DNA of 64,000 bases from Hyparrhenia diplandra (taxonomy: Eukaryota > Streptophyta > Magnoliopsida > Poales > Poaceae): positions 124,001-188,000 of the forward strand of contig JADLZK010002635.1 in assembly GCA_015847255.1 (NCBI GenBank). The letters are read 5' to 3'. The position numbers were made by a program, and so were the translations under genes. Of this stretch, positions 1 to 10,522 are shown one piece after another. The notes beneath the pieces were generated by a model. It was not told where the DNA came from, ran no database searches, and worked only from the letters and a program-made list of their open reading frames with translations. Position 1 is the stretch's first letter; each line of letters opens with the position of its first letter.

Positions 1-893
1 CATTCTCTCCTCACCCGACTCTCCCTGGCTCCGCTCTCTCTCTCACCTTGAAGGAAGCTTGGCGCCGCCGTACTGCCAAGACGCGCCTGCCCGGCTCCGA
101 GCACGCCTTGGCGCGCCCAAATTGCAGCGCCGCCGCCGCCGCCCGGCCCTCTTCCTGCGTCCCCGACCGGCCCTCGCTCCCTCTCCTCCGGCGGCTTCTT
201 CTCTTTCCTCTCCAATCAACGAGGTAACCTAACCCTAGCCACGGAAGTTCTTGCACGATCTATGCATGGTGTTGAAATTTGTCATGGATATGTGTTGATT
301 AGTGATGTATGAACTCTAGGAAAGTGATTTGGTTGAATGGAATCAATGGATTTCGTGTTTTAATTACTTGATGATTTAGGGGAGGCACGCAGACTTTGCC
401 ATCCCCAAAATAGAACTTTGCAGTTCTTAAGCGATTCAATCGATAAATATCCCTCAAATCATTCACTTAATTAAGATGGGAAATTGATTAAATCCATATA
501 TCGAAGAAATTTTCATTTTAGTTCATACTAAATGTCAATCCATGGATAATTTGCACCTAAATTGTGATTTGGCTTATGAAATTGTGATAGGAACGTAAAT
601 TGAGTCAAATAGATGTGTGAGAAAAGATTTTGGAGAAGACATTTGATGTTTTTGAGCAAGAGGGAGCAAGCTGGCGGTGCAGCGTGCATGACACGGCAAG
701 CGATTACGTGCATACGCTGGGCAACGTGCCGTGCCTTCAAGGTAAGGGCGATCGCTTGCGTCCGTGTTTTACTGGGCGACTTGACTTTGCTCGAACATCA
801 AGTTTCATCTTCTTAAGCTTTCCCCTACATATGTTTGGCCACTATACATTCTATCTTATGCAGTTTCTTACCAAACTCCTATCTTTTGCATAG

Positions 894-1109
894 ATGGATC
901 CTAGAGGTGATCCCCACGGCAAAAGAAAGATGAGGATCAAGGTTGTGGAGAAGAGAGGCCGTGGTAGAAAGAATCGAATAGGGCAAAATGGCGATGGGGA
1001 TGTGGCAAAGTGGGTCATTTGGACTTTATCGAGGAGCAAAGAAGAAGCCAGCGGGTACACCATTGTACCACCGGAGATCAAGGCACTCCGAGCACCTATC
1101 ATTTTATGA
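894..1109 (+). pseudogene. Basic N-terminal ORF of the LTR element, decayed
   Basis: This short 71-residue reading frame begins MDPRGDPHGKRKMRIKVVEK and is rich in Lys, Arg and Gly, like the basic start of plant retrotransposon ORF1 proteins. It is followed at 1110-1280 by a stretch in which related coding sequence can be followed only across several frames, for example an INVYVDERMRALMRGFGW-like segment near 1230-1280. I read it as the decayed start of the ORF that continues at 1279. A role in particle or nucleic-acid binding would be expected for a gag-like protein but is inference. Confidence 0.5.
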
Positions 1110-1278
1110 CAAGTAGCTACTTGGTGCCGATGAGAGGGTGTCTTTGAGATGGCAGCCCCGCAAATGATCCGCATATCCCGGTGGTGAGCTACTTCAAGAA
1201 GCGGAGGGAAGTGGCAGATGCTAGAGAGATCAATGTCTATGTAGATGAGCGCATGAGGGCATTGATGAGAGGTTTTGG

Positions 1279-2345
1279 GTGGCCTTTCACTCAAACTTCT
1301 ATTTGACAGTTCTCTTCCGCTCCACCAAGAGTAAGATCACCACAATGCATTACATTGATTTTGGGAGAATGGCAGACAAGGAAGAGGATGCCTTCAATGA
1401 GGCAATTGAGGCTTGTGAGAGATTTGAGCTGACTGACATCATGTCTTTCAAGCATGATTGGAATGAGGAGATTCTAAGTCATTTCATGCCACTTATTATT
1501 AGAACAAGCAATCGACACAATCCACGGATGACAGCGGGGAAGCACTACTGAGGTTGGATTATGTCACCTTTTTGTCGATCCTTGGCTTTGGGCTCGATCA
1601 CAGCAGGCGATTAATCGACATACATGAGATTGATCCTATTGAGACCAAGGCCATCAGGGACTGCTGGGCAAACCCAAGAGATGCTAATGGTAAGAGAAAG
1701 GGGTTGAAGGATTTCTTCTATGTGATGAACAACCTCTGCAGATGCACCATTGATCCCAAGGATGGGGCAGCTTCTGATGTGAATGGCTATGCTAGGAATG
1801 TCTTAGCCCATTTCAAGAATGATGAGACCTTCAATGTTGGGAGGTTCATTTGGAGGCAGCTAGCAAACGCCCTAGACGATGCTAGGAGAAATCTGCCATA
1901 TGCTCCCTACCTTATGTTCATCATTGAGAGGGTCACAGGGAACATCTATCCCAAGGACTGCTTCCACACAGTCTACAACATAGAGAAGACCCATGGTTTG
2001 GATGGTGGGAAGACTAGTGGCAGATCCAGACCCACAGCAGGAGGCACCTCAGCTAGCAGAGAGGACTTGGAGCAGCCCTCTAGCTCTAGGCCCAGGAGGC
2101 ACAGCAAGTCTCGATCCAAGGTGAAGAAATGGATCAAGGCCATCTTTGGGCACTGTGCATATGCTTCACAGCAGACTTTTGAGTTGCGCAGGGAGGTGAG
2201 GCAGGCCTTCAAGAGTGTTAGGGAGAAGCAAGGACTCCTAGTTCCTCCTTCTATCCCTAGACCACCTCCGCACGACCTCCCGAGTTGTCGGCTACCGGCA
2301 GCTCGGATCGGGACCTATCGGACCGCTTGGTTCCTTTACACGTAG
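1279..2345 (+). pseudogene. Retrotransposon ORF1-like ('putative plant transposon protein') with frameshift
   Basis: Two frames join across a stop and frameshift at 1551-1554. The first holds the segment HYIDFGRMADKEEDAFNEAI followed by FKHDWNEEILSHF. The second holds a conserved block with KGLKDFFYVMNNLCRCTI, DVNGYARNVLAHF and FNVGRFIWRQLANAL, then PYAPYLMFIIERVTG. This order is the ORF found in many grass Ty3-type elements and annotated as plant transposon or retrotransposon ORF1 protein. A basic Ser/Arg-rich linker and a C-terminal KKWIKAIFGHCAYASQQTFEL segment follow. No catalytic motif is present. It sits upstream of the polypurine tract and LTR. The function is unknown in the family. 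Recognition is by remembered similarity only. Confidence 0.65.
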
Positions 2346-3194
2346 ATTCCGGCTCGACGCTCCACTCGCCGCTCCACGCAGCCAGTCTTTTGCTATTTCA
2401 AAGGAGGACGAGGACACCGCCTCTCATCCACGAGGACAGCGATGAGGAGTGACTCCGCTCTGTTTTCTTCTCTTTTCTATGATCTTTTTGGTGCTTGACG
2501 CCAAAGGGGGAGAAAATTAGAAGAAATGAGAGGGGTCAAACTTTTCGACGCCTCGGATGTTTCGAGGAGGTTGATGCAAAGGCCGATGATCTTGAGTTTA
2601 GATCTTGTGAGAGTAGCTTGTTAGGTGTGAGTTCGAGAGAAACTCTATTTTATGTAATAATGGCACCTATGACTTGTTATTTCTTAGATTTGGTCGTTGG
2701 GTGCTTAAACTCTATTTTATATATCCTGCTGCATGTTTAGTTTATATATCATGTCATATATCTTTGTGGATGCTTTGTTGTCCGCATACGTCACGGTAGG
2801 CGCGCAAGTGCCGCGCACATCGCGCGCATGCACAACCTCCTTGTGCACCTTGATCGATTTACATTTGTCATATGCATCACGTATATATTTTTATGACACC
2901 GTTGAGCACCCCACAAAGAACCATGGATGTAGGGGAGGCCTTGCACACTTTCTAAATGTGTGACTTGACTTTTATGTCAAAATGAGAATTCAAATCTCAC
3001 ACACACATTTAGGGGAGGCCTCACTATGCCTAAATATGTGAAATTGACCTTTTTATGTCAATATTGAGAATTCAAAACTCACTCACATATTTAGGGGAGG
3101 TTCCTACATCCTTGGTCTACTTAAATCTAAGTTTGACTTTACATCTTATGTAAGCTCTAATTTGGTTGTCATCAATCACCAAAAAAGGGGAGAT
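2346..3194 (+). other. Non-coding 3' internal region and polypurine tract of the LTR element
   Basis: No credible coding frame is present. The segment contains two near-repeated blocks, each with a phrase 'aggggaggcc' and 'gagaattcaaa' (2932-3000 and 3011-3095), and ends in the polypurine tract aaaaaaggggaga at 3181-3193, the expected primer for plus-strand synthesis. Confidence 0.6.
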
Positions 3195-4550
3195 TGTAAG
3201 TGCAATCAAGCTCTAAGTGGGTTTTGGCGTTGATGACCACCGAATTAGGGGACTAATGAGATTTATGAAGATGACATGCAGGGATTAAAATGTGGAGTTG
3301 ATGTACAGGTCCAAAGGCACCAAATAAACTAGATGGTGGTATTTCCGGATCAAGGCGTTTAAATTATTTCATATTTTGAATCTTGAGTTTAGGAAATGTC
3401 GTACTATTAAGAGGGATCCTAGCATTCTCGGGTACACGTGGACCAAGTGCTCTAAATCTCGAGATCCGGACACCAAACACAACTCAAGCGACGGCCCGGC
3501 AATTCCAATTGAATCTCACCTTTTGTTAAATCGGGCTTTGCGGCGGTGCAGCGCATTGGTGTGGCGATGCGGCGCCCTACGCTGGCGGTGCGGCGTGCGA
3601 TCTTGGCGGTGCCACACTTAAATCCTACCGTTGGGTCCGTGGGGTATAAATACCTATTCTACCCCTCCCACAACGGTCACCTGGTTCACTTCATCTTCTT
3701 CCTCGAGCAGACAGCCAGGAACACCTCTTGCTCTCTCTCTCACTCCTCCATTGAAGCACCTTGAGCTCCCCACTTAATCTCTCACTTCCCACCGAGGGAT
3801 TCTTGAGGGAAACAAATTTTGCAAACTTCGATTGGAGACCGGATCTACTACTTCCCCACTCAAAAGAGCATTTGGTTCACGTTTGGCCGGAACCCTAGGG
3901 TTCTTTACTCTTGGAGCTTGCTCCTAGACGGCTAGGCGTCGCCCTTGAGCTTGCCCCCTTCGTGTGGCAGCCTTGGGAGGTTTGTAACCTCACTACAACA
4001 GCAATACATTACCCCACATCTCTAGGGTTAACTCCCTAGACTTGTGAACGAGGGAAAAAGCAAGCCGGTGGGCAAGCTAAGCCTTGTGTGGCAACCTCAA
4101 CAACGTGAACGTAACCCAGCCTGTGTGGCACGGTGAACCACGGGTCAAATCCTTGTGTCACTTGTGTTCTTTACATTCTTGCATATTTTGTCTTGTGAGA
4201 TAGGGCTTCGACCCGATCTACTTTGTTGGAAGGTTTCTGTCATATTAGCTCTATTCTCCGTGAAGTATTTGTGTGCAGGAAGGAGTGTGAATCACGAGCA
4301 CCAAGTTCACAGCTCTCAGATTCACCTCGGAGTCACTTCTGTGAAGTGACTCGCGGCAGTGCCGCGCCTGGACTTCCCGACAGACCTCGGTTCACCTCTC
4401 GTCTCGTCATCCAATATCATGCGGCAAGGTGCCGCGCTTTATACGCGGCAAGGCCGCGCATATCCGTATCGACAGTGTGCCAAAGTTTTTAAACAGGTCG
4501 ATTTGAAAGGGTCACCTATTCACCCTCCTCTAGGTTTCCAATCGGATCCT
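3195..4550 (+). repeat. 3' LTR of the Ty3-type element
   Basis: The LTR opens with TGTAAGTGCAATC immediately after a polypurine tract. A TATA box (TATAAATA) lies at 3645-3652, preceded by a GC-rich, GCGGTGC-rich block. The 3' end is placed near 4540-4552, after a 'cctattcaccctcctctagg' phrase that commonly closes such grass LTRs. The terminal CA is not certain because the partner LTR is outside the window. Confidence 0.65.
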
Positions 4551-4908
4551 ACGGGCGGGATCTGTGACCGATTTGCATTTATCGTGGAAGAAAATCCGAT
4601 CCCGTGGCCAGCAGGCCGGGCGAATCGCCGTGGACGTAGCGCCCACGCCGCGTGAACCGGATACCGCCTCGAGGGGAGTGAACCGGCGCGCCACGTGCCT
4701 CGCCGGGCCGGGCGGCCGAGGCTGCGAGCCCGCCGCGCGGCAGCGGCCGCCGCGTCGTTCGTGGGGCCGCCACGTGTTGCCGTTTGATTGCTCCATTTGA
4801 ATCAAGATCGGGTCCGTCTCGCATGTGGAGTGGGGGCGGGACGGAGGAACGGGTAAAGATCTCCAGAGCTATCACATCGGTGGAGCACCGCCTTGGTTTG
4901 AAGATCCT
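4551..4908. other. GC-rich flank, no gene recognised
   Basis: This GC-rich stretch contains several overlapping frames on both strands but none with recognisable domains. It lies between the presumed LTR end and the copia fragment and could be old genic or transposon sequence. Confidence 0.4.
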
Positions 4909-6318
4909 TCATAGATAAACCAAAAGGATCAAATTCAACCGAGCAAGGTAAATTGACGAACGTAAATAAGATTTGTTATAAGCTCGAGACACAAGAACAT
5001 TAGGAAGATGTACCAACCAGGTCGATGTAGGGAAGGAAGTTTGACGAGAACAAAAAATAGGTAGGGTGGAACCATTGCCAACAATAATGTTGGATGGAGA
5101 GTTAGAAGTAGTAGCATTGATGGAAGAAAGATTATCGGAAGACGAAGAAAGATGTGAAGATGCACCTGAGTCCATATACCAATTTGCTTCCAGGTTGTTG
5201 TTGCGGCGTCATGGTGTTAAGGCGCTTGCCGTGAGCACCGATTCCAAGATCTGATGGGATTAGTAATGGGCGTGCCGGTGCCATAGACGAAGCCGAGGGC
5301 ACCGCCACCGTAGCCAAAAGCGTAGCTTGGGGGTGCCGCCTCCATAGCCCGGAGGAGGGAGGTGCTGCAAAATTGGCGTGCATAGAGCCCGAGAATGGTG
5401 GGCGACCGGGACGAGCACCAAGGATGCCTGGGCTGGATCGAGGCCACATTTGGAAGGAACCGCTCCGGGGATGAAACCATGGTCTTGGACTGCGCCCAGG
5501 AGTTGTTGAAGTTAGCACCCTTGCCTCGACCTTTTTTTTTCCAAGGGCGAAGGGAGAGAATCCGAAGGATCCGAGGATGGTGGAGCCATTGTGTGTCCGC
5601 ACCTTCGGCATGACAGGGGCCTACACCTTGGGCATGATAGGGGTCTACACCTTGGGCATGACAAGAGCCGTGGCGAAGTAGATCGGTAACTCGTGATTCC
5701 TCCAACGCAAGGAGGGACCGAGTCCGAAGGAAGGAGGGCGCGGATCTTTAGTCTTCAAGATGGAGGCCATCTTTGCCGCGGAGAGGCGCATTGACACCGC
5801 GGGAAGGAGAGCGAGCAGCGGGGTGTTGTCACCGACAGGTTGATCCATCGGCCAGCCCATCAGCAATATCTTTGAGACATTGGTGTACTCGAGCACCAAA
5901 TCGCCTTGTGCAAGAGAACGAAATTTAGCTTTGAGGGCCATGGCTCGCGATGCCTTGTTGTCGGAGGAAGAGGTTGGTTGCCTTGGTCTAGACATTGTGA
6001 GCGAAGCACCGTTCTCCATTATCATTTGCAACACGCGAGGTGACGACGATGAGTAGATTAGCGAAGCGAATCGATCGATACCGCTAGCCAATCGGCATCA
6101 GGTTCGTCGGTGTCGGCGTGCCGCCAATATGCGACGGGCGTCGAACTTGCCGACAAGGGTGAGGAGGGCTCGTACCATGTTGAGTAGTTTGGGGCATCAA
6201 GCTCGAGGGCAAAGGGGATGTGGTTTTTGATGTTGATGGTGGAGAGAGCCGGGCCGGGTTTTGGAGGAGCAAGAGGGGAGGGCAGCCCCGGTGGCGGCGA
6301 CCATGGTGCCAATGGCAT
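4909..6318 (-). pseudogene. Ty1/copia gag-protease region, decayed
   Basis: Reading leftwards on the minus strand, the gag start is at 6318 (INIKNHIPFALELDAPNYST then W, typical of the copia UBN2-type gag). A second gag segment follows at 5645-6091 (SSSDNKASRAMALKAKFRSL). A Gly/Tyr-rich linker is at 5217-5705 in shifted frames, and the retroviral-type aspartic protease start MDSGASSHLSS lies at 4909-5175, with DSGA as the catalytic motif. Frames change at least four times, so the polyprotein is broken. Integrase and reverse transcriptase are absent, since the element is cut at about 4909. The gag protein would package element RNA and the protease would mature the polyprotein. The primer-binding site and LTR start are just upstream. 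Confidence 0.8.
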
Positions 6319-6388
6319 TCTAGTCGTCTTCGTTCATGGTGGAAGAACGTAGGAAGAAGGAAAGGTTAGGGAGAAAAAGGATCGAGAT

Positions 6389-6400
6389 AGACCGATACCA
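6389..6400 (-). promoter_or_regulatory. Primer-binding site of the copia element
   Basis: On the minus strand the sequence reads TGGTATCGGTC, close to the TGGTATCAGAGC complement of plant initiator-Met tRNA. It follows directly after an LTR-like end ...TTACA (6401 onward on the plus strand starts tgtaag). Confidence 0.75.
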
Positions 6401-6595
6401 TGTAAGAATTGGATAGTAGAGGGAATACACGCTTAGACATGGCTTCGTCCTCCGGGATGAGCACAAGAACGAGATGGACCAAAGGCCAATCGCGCGGGCT
6501 CTCCACGCCGCTAGTAGCTTTGTAGTCGACCTTGGCGAGGAGGAAATGAGGCTTCAAAATTCAGCCACCACGGACTATCTCCATCAAGTCCACAT
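6401..6595 (-). repeat. Copia 5' LTR, extent uncertain
   Basis: The LTR edge next to the primer-binding site is clear at 6401. The outer edge is not. A CA dinucleotide at 6594-6595 just before a new TGTTGGAAATA would give a short LTR, but no target duplication or partner LTR is present to confirm it. Confidence 0.4.
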
Positions 6596-7422
6596 TGTTG
6601 GAAATAAACACGAACGTGATCGGTGTATGTGCGCCGGATTAGAAGCAGCGTGTGTGTTGGGCATCTTGATGCATGTGTGTGCGGCGTCAAGTGCTAAGTT
6701 TAGGATCCAAGTTGGCATGTGTGTGTACTCATGTTGTGCGGATCACGATCAGTTGAGCATGCATGCATCATGGAGCATGATGTTAGTGCGGCATGCAAGG
6801 AGGGCCAAGTCTTCATGAGTCCGGGCGACGGGCGGGATGCGGCATGCACAAGGGGGGCGCGATCAAGCCGGAGACCGAGTCCCATGGAGACCGGCGGCTT
6901 GGCGAGGATCTCCGGGATGTCTCGCGTTGGTGCGCATGGTGATGTCTCGCGTTGAGTGCGCATGGTGATCAGCTTAGTGGTTGCGTGGGTGGTGTCTTTG
7001 CCAAGGCTATAAATAACCGGATCTACTTATAGCTAGGATGGTCGGTTTGGTGCGGGTAAATAAGGAGGCACCCCGGGAACCGACTATGCATGGCGGCATG
7101 CAACCGCCGAAAAGGGGGGCGGTGCGAATTGGCGGTTTCGCCGGTCCGCCGGACCCACTTCGATCCGGCCGGACTGGGCCTCGCCCTCTCGCGGCCGCCT
7201 TTGGCGTGTGGGCTTGTGGACCGCCTTGATCCATAATTGCTTTGGGTGCTTTGGTCCACTTGTTTTTTGAAGTGGACTTTCTCTATTTCCCTTGATAGCG
7301 CATTTACGGAATATGTGTTACGCTGCGCTTTTCTTCTTTACTTCATGCATTTCCACTTGTTTCTGGCGTTTGTCCTACAAAACATGTTTTCTCGAGAAAC
7401 AAGTGGAACGGGGTCATAACAT
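6596..7422 (+). repeat. Candidate LTR or solo-LTR remnant
   Basis: It starts with TGTTGGAAATA, a common grass copia LTR start, has a TATA box (TATAAATA) at 7008-7015 and ends near ...CATAACA. No primer-binding site, polypurine tract or target duplication was found, so this is a candidate only. Overlapping frames in the GC-rich 7000-7230 stretch look non-coding. Confidence 0.35.
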
Positions 7423-7559
7423 ATGTATATGTGTCATAAGAATGCTTGTTTCTCCGATTTCGATAAAAATTGGCGGTATAAAATGGTCGATAATGACTGC
7501 CAACAAGGTGCATGAACCGTCGGCAGGGGAGTGGTGAGAAAATTTAAAAGACAAGCCAG

Positions 7560-8172
7560 GGTGGGCAAGGGCGTGACTGTGGATGGAGAGCAGTCTAGGG
7601 GAGTAAAAAAGAAATGGTAGTGACTCAATGGAGGTGGATGAAGATGCAGGCAGGACTGAGAAGAGGGTGCGTAGTGAAGGGGAGTTTCATGCTGCAGATG
7701 TGGCACAAAATGTTGAAGCGGGGCTGTCGAACACTCGCGGGACCCAATGAAGCTAGTGGCATGAAACCGCCGGTCCGCAACGGCCCGGTTCGTGGGCTTT
7801 CGAGCTCGAGAAGTCGATGGGGGCAGATATCCTCTTTTTGTGCGAAACAAAATTAGACGAACGAGAGGATGCAAAGTGGTTCGTGGACGTTGGGGTTGAC
7901 GAACATGGGGGGGTGCGTGATTGCGAGGGCAAGAGCGGGGGGCATTGCATTCTTTGTGGCGAAGGAGGGTTGATGTGAAACTTCGAATTACTCAAAGTAT
8001 CACATTGATGTTGATGTGACCGATGAAGAAGGAACGGAATGGAGGTTTACAAGAGTGTATGGCTAGCCAAACATGGAGTTGAGGGACCGAACGTGGCGAG
8101 CCAAACATGGAGCCAAACATGGAGATATCCTCAGTGAAGAATGAAATATTGCTTGCGCATGAGAAGGAGGAG
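7560..8172 (+). pseudogene. L1-type LINE ORF2, 5' part (APE endonuclease start), decayed
   Basis: The endonuclease start can be followed with several frame changes: an MKLVA segment at about 7747, then an SMGADILFLCETKLDERED segment at 7815-7872. ETK is the metal-binding Glu motif of the APE-type endonuclease. Further on are a YHIDVDV-like strand near 8000, 'YG.PNMELRDRTW' near 8057-8092, and NEI.LAHEKE near 8145-8170, which corresponds to the GDFNEI..HEKEGG region of plant LINEs. The reading breaks off at 8172-8177, and the same ORF resumes at 17140 with the downstream endonuclease segment. The protein would nick target DNA to prime reverse transcription. Confidence 0.75.
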
Positions 8173-8177
8173 GGCGC

Positions 8178-9128
8178 TGTTGATATTTCTTACACGATCC
8201 AATTTAGGAAGGCGAAAAGAAATATATATGGGATATCTATCTAATCATGTTAGCTTGGATATGGAATTAATCTCATGATCCAACAAAGCGAAGTTAGGCG
8301 GTGTTAGTAGTGGGATGTATCTTAGCATCATTATCCATAGTGGAGTTAATCTCACTAGGATATGTACTCAAGGTATACCGGTCATTTCTAAGCATTACCT
8401 ATACACTAGTCCGTCACCCTAGCAATAACGCTCAAAAGAAATGCGGGTATGGTATTCTTGATAGGCCTTGATAAAAAGAATAAACACATGATATCCGCAA
8501 AGTTTACGAGATAGAAATACCATCGTAGCACTTCACCGGGAGTAATCCGTATCGTATTTATATTTTACCACAGGAAAAGAGAGTCTATGGAAAGTAGAGC
8601 GAAAAGGGTAATGATTTAGATTGTGATTTACTTATGAGATCCACTTGAATTTTTATAATGCAGAGTAGCCATATACATCTAACATTACTCAACTGGATAA
8701 GTCACAAGATAAAGATAATTATATAAATGATAACTACCCAAGTCTAAGATCATCATATGCCACTAGTATCATACGAGCTATTAGCATGTTATAGAAAGAA
8801 TAGAAAGAATATTCCTAAGATACTCCTAATCATATGTCAATGAATACTACAATTAGTGCAATACATCTAGTTATCATGGCAAAGTTGCATTACATCTACA
8901 CATGGTAAGCATTACCAATGACAACCAAGGACAAAACTTGATCATCACCGTAATTAAAGCTCAACTAGTCCTAACATTCGGAGGGTGGATTCCAAAGGAC
9001 TCAACAGGACTTTCACTCCTGCGATCTACCACACGGCCGGAATGTAGGATGCAATTGCGGATAAACGTTGTATAAACACCATGTTTACACATTGCTTATC
9101 ACCCACATAGTGATCATCTACGTGGATT
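8178..9128 (-). repeat. Left-only extension of the LARD LTR, or separate LTR remnant
   Basis: This AT-rich stretch begins TGTTGATATT, so the minus strand ends ...ATATCAACA, an inverted match to the TGTTGACACC start of the LTR. That would suit a 2.3-kb LTR whose right partner has lost its distal end. No counterpart was found left of 15736, so an independent LTR fragment is equally possible. No ORF. Confidence 0.4.
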
Positions 9129-10522
9129 CTGCAAGCGCACAGAACACCTACCATTGTAGCTTTTCTCTAGGATGAGTATTCTAGAGTATCATATCCACAG
9201 GGAAGCTTTGGTTTAAGAATTCTAATAAGTCACAATCATGCATCCACTAACTTAGCAAACCACTAGACTATAGTGAGGGGTAATTGTTAAAGGATAAATA
9301 TCAAAGCATAAAATAATAACCTACCTAAGTTATCTAAGAATAATTAAACTAATCAAGAGGTCAAAGGGAGAGATCAAGGTTCTCGGATACTTCTCTATTA
9401 CTTAGGTTCTATGATAGCAATTATACTAATGCACTTTGGAGCAGCAGATCCGTCCTAACTCTCGAGAAAGACTGGGAAGAAGGTAGTTGGGAGAAGGCTG
9501 CCAAAAGCTCTACGAAAAACACCAATCCGAACGTGGTGGACTACAAAGGCCTTACAGAGTCTGTCACCCCTGGGGCTACCACAACTATCCATGGGATTGG
9601 CGCAACCTCAGGTAACCTATAGCCTAGACACCAAGTCTACACTATCGATTACTACTCTAGCTACCTAGCATAACTAGAGCCCTCAATACGGCGGAGATCC
9701 CATGCAATAGCATAACAACTATACTAACCATATATGAAATACATGGAAGTAAATAGAGAAGATAAATATATGAATCTTAAGTCTTGTAGAGAAGATACAA
9801 AGACATACCATACTCCAAGACATCTCGAGCAGGAGCATAGCTCCTCTCTCCTTTACTCCCCGATTAGATCTAAGTTAGATCTAATCTAGTTCTAATTACA
9901 TGGCTAATCTATCTCTAATTACATGACTAATCTTCTTCTAATCTACTTCTAATTCACTAATCGAGAGAGAGGTTATCCTTACATTGGGACACCTCTACAA
10001 CCGAGAGATAATGAATAGAATGAGATAGAATGAATTAGGGTTTAACCACGGGGTCGGGGGTCTTCTTATATAGGCCTTGGCGATGAACGTGAACCCTTGG
10101 ATCAAACCGACCTTGGCAACGGTGTAGATACAACCTCAAAAGTCGTTTTGAAACCGACCTAGGAAGATGAGACCGGCAGGTGGGACCCACTGGCGGCCGC
10201 CTAATCCTCTCGGCGGCCGCCAGCCATGGTGGGCCCATCTTTGTCGGGTCCTTCCGGTGTCTTACGGTGTCTTCTAGAATGTTTTAGTCCACAATTCGGG
10301 TTGAGTTACTTCACGGTTAAGTCTTGTCATCATTATGTGAGATATATTCGGAACTTTCTCCATTTTTCTCTGCATTTATCTGTTAAGTCCCACAGTAAAG
10401 ATATAAATCACCAAACTTCGTGGAATTATGTTAGTAAAACCCCTAGTCTATGTTGATATTCATTTTCGCCCTTATTTCATGTTTAGTTGACTATTAATAT
10501 TATGCTATAACAGGTGTCAACA
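9129..10522 (-). repeat. LARD left LTR (3' LTR in element orientation)
   Basis: It matches 15736-17139 almost throughout. Long AT-rich stretches are identical, while differences cluster in GC-rich triplets. A minus-strand TATA (complement of cttatata, 10065-10072) lies about 450 bp inside the LTR start at 10522, the usual U3 length. Confidence 0.85.

Larger units (their letters stand above)
1..4550 (+). mobile_element. Ty3-type LTR retrotransposon, 3' part (internal region plus 3' LTR)
   Basis: The internal region runs from before the window to a purine-rich tract at 3181-3193, directly followed by an LTR that opens with TGTAAGTGCAATC at 3195. The only coding content is a decayed gag-like ORF (separate entry). 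No protease, reverse transcriptase or integrase is visible before the LTR, so this looks like a non-autonomous or internally deleted element. The 5' LTR and primer-binding site lie outside the window, so no target-site duplication can be checked. The family is not named with confidence. Confidence 0.75.

Noticed and set aside
4530..4875. Overlapping GC-rich frames as a gene
   Set aside because: Several frames of equal length on both strands and no recognisable product.
5132..5705. Two long minus-strand frames as separate genes
   Set aside because: They are shifted readings of one copia gag linker leading into the protease.
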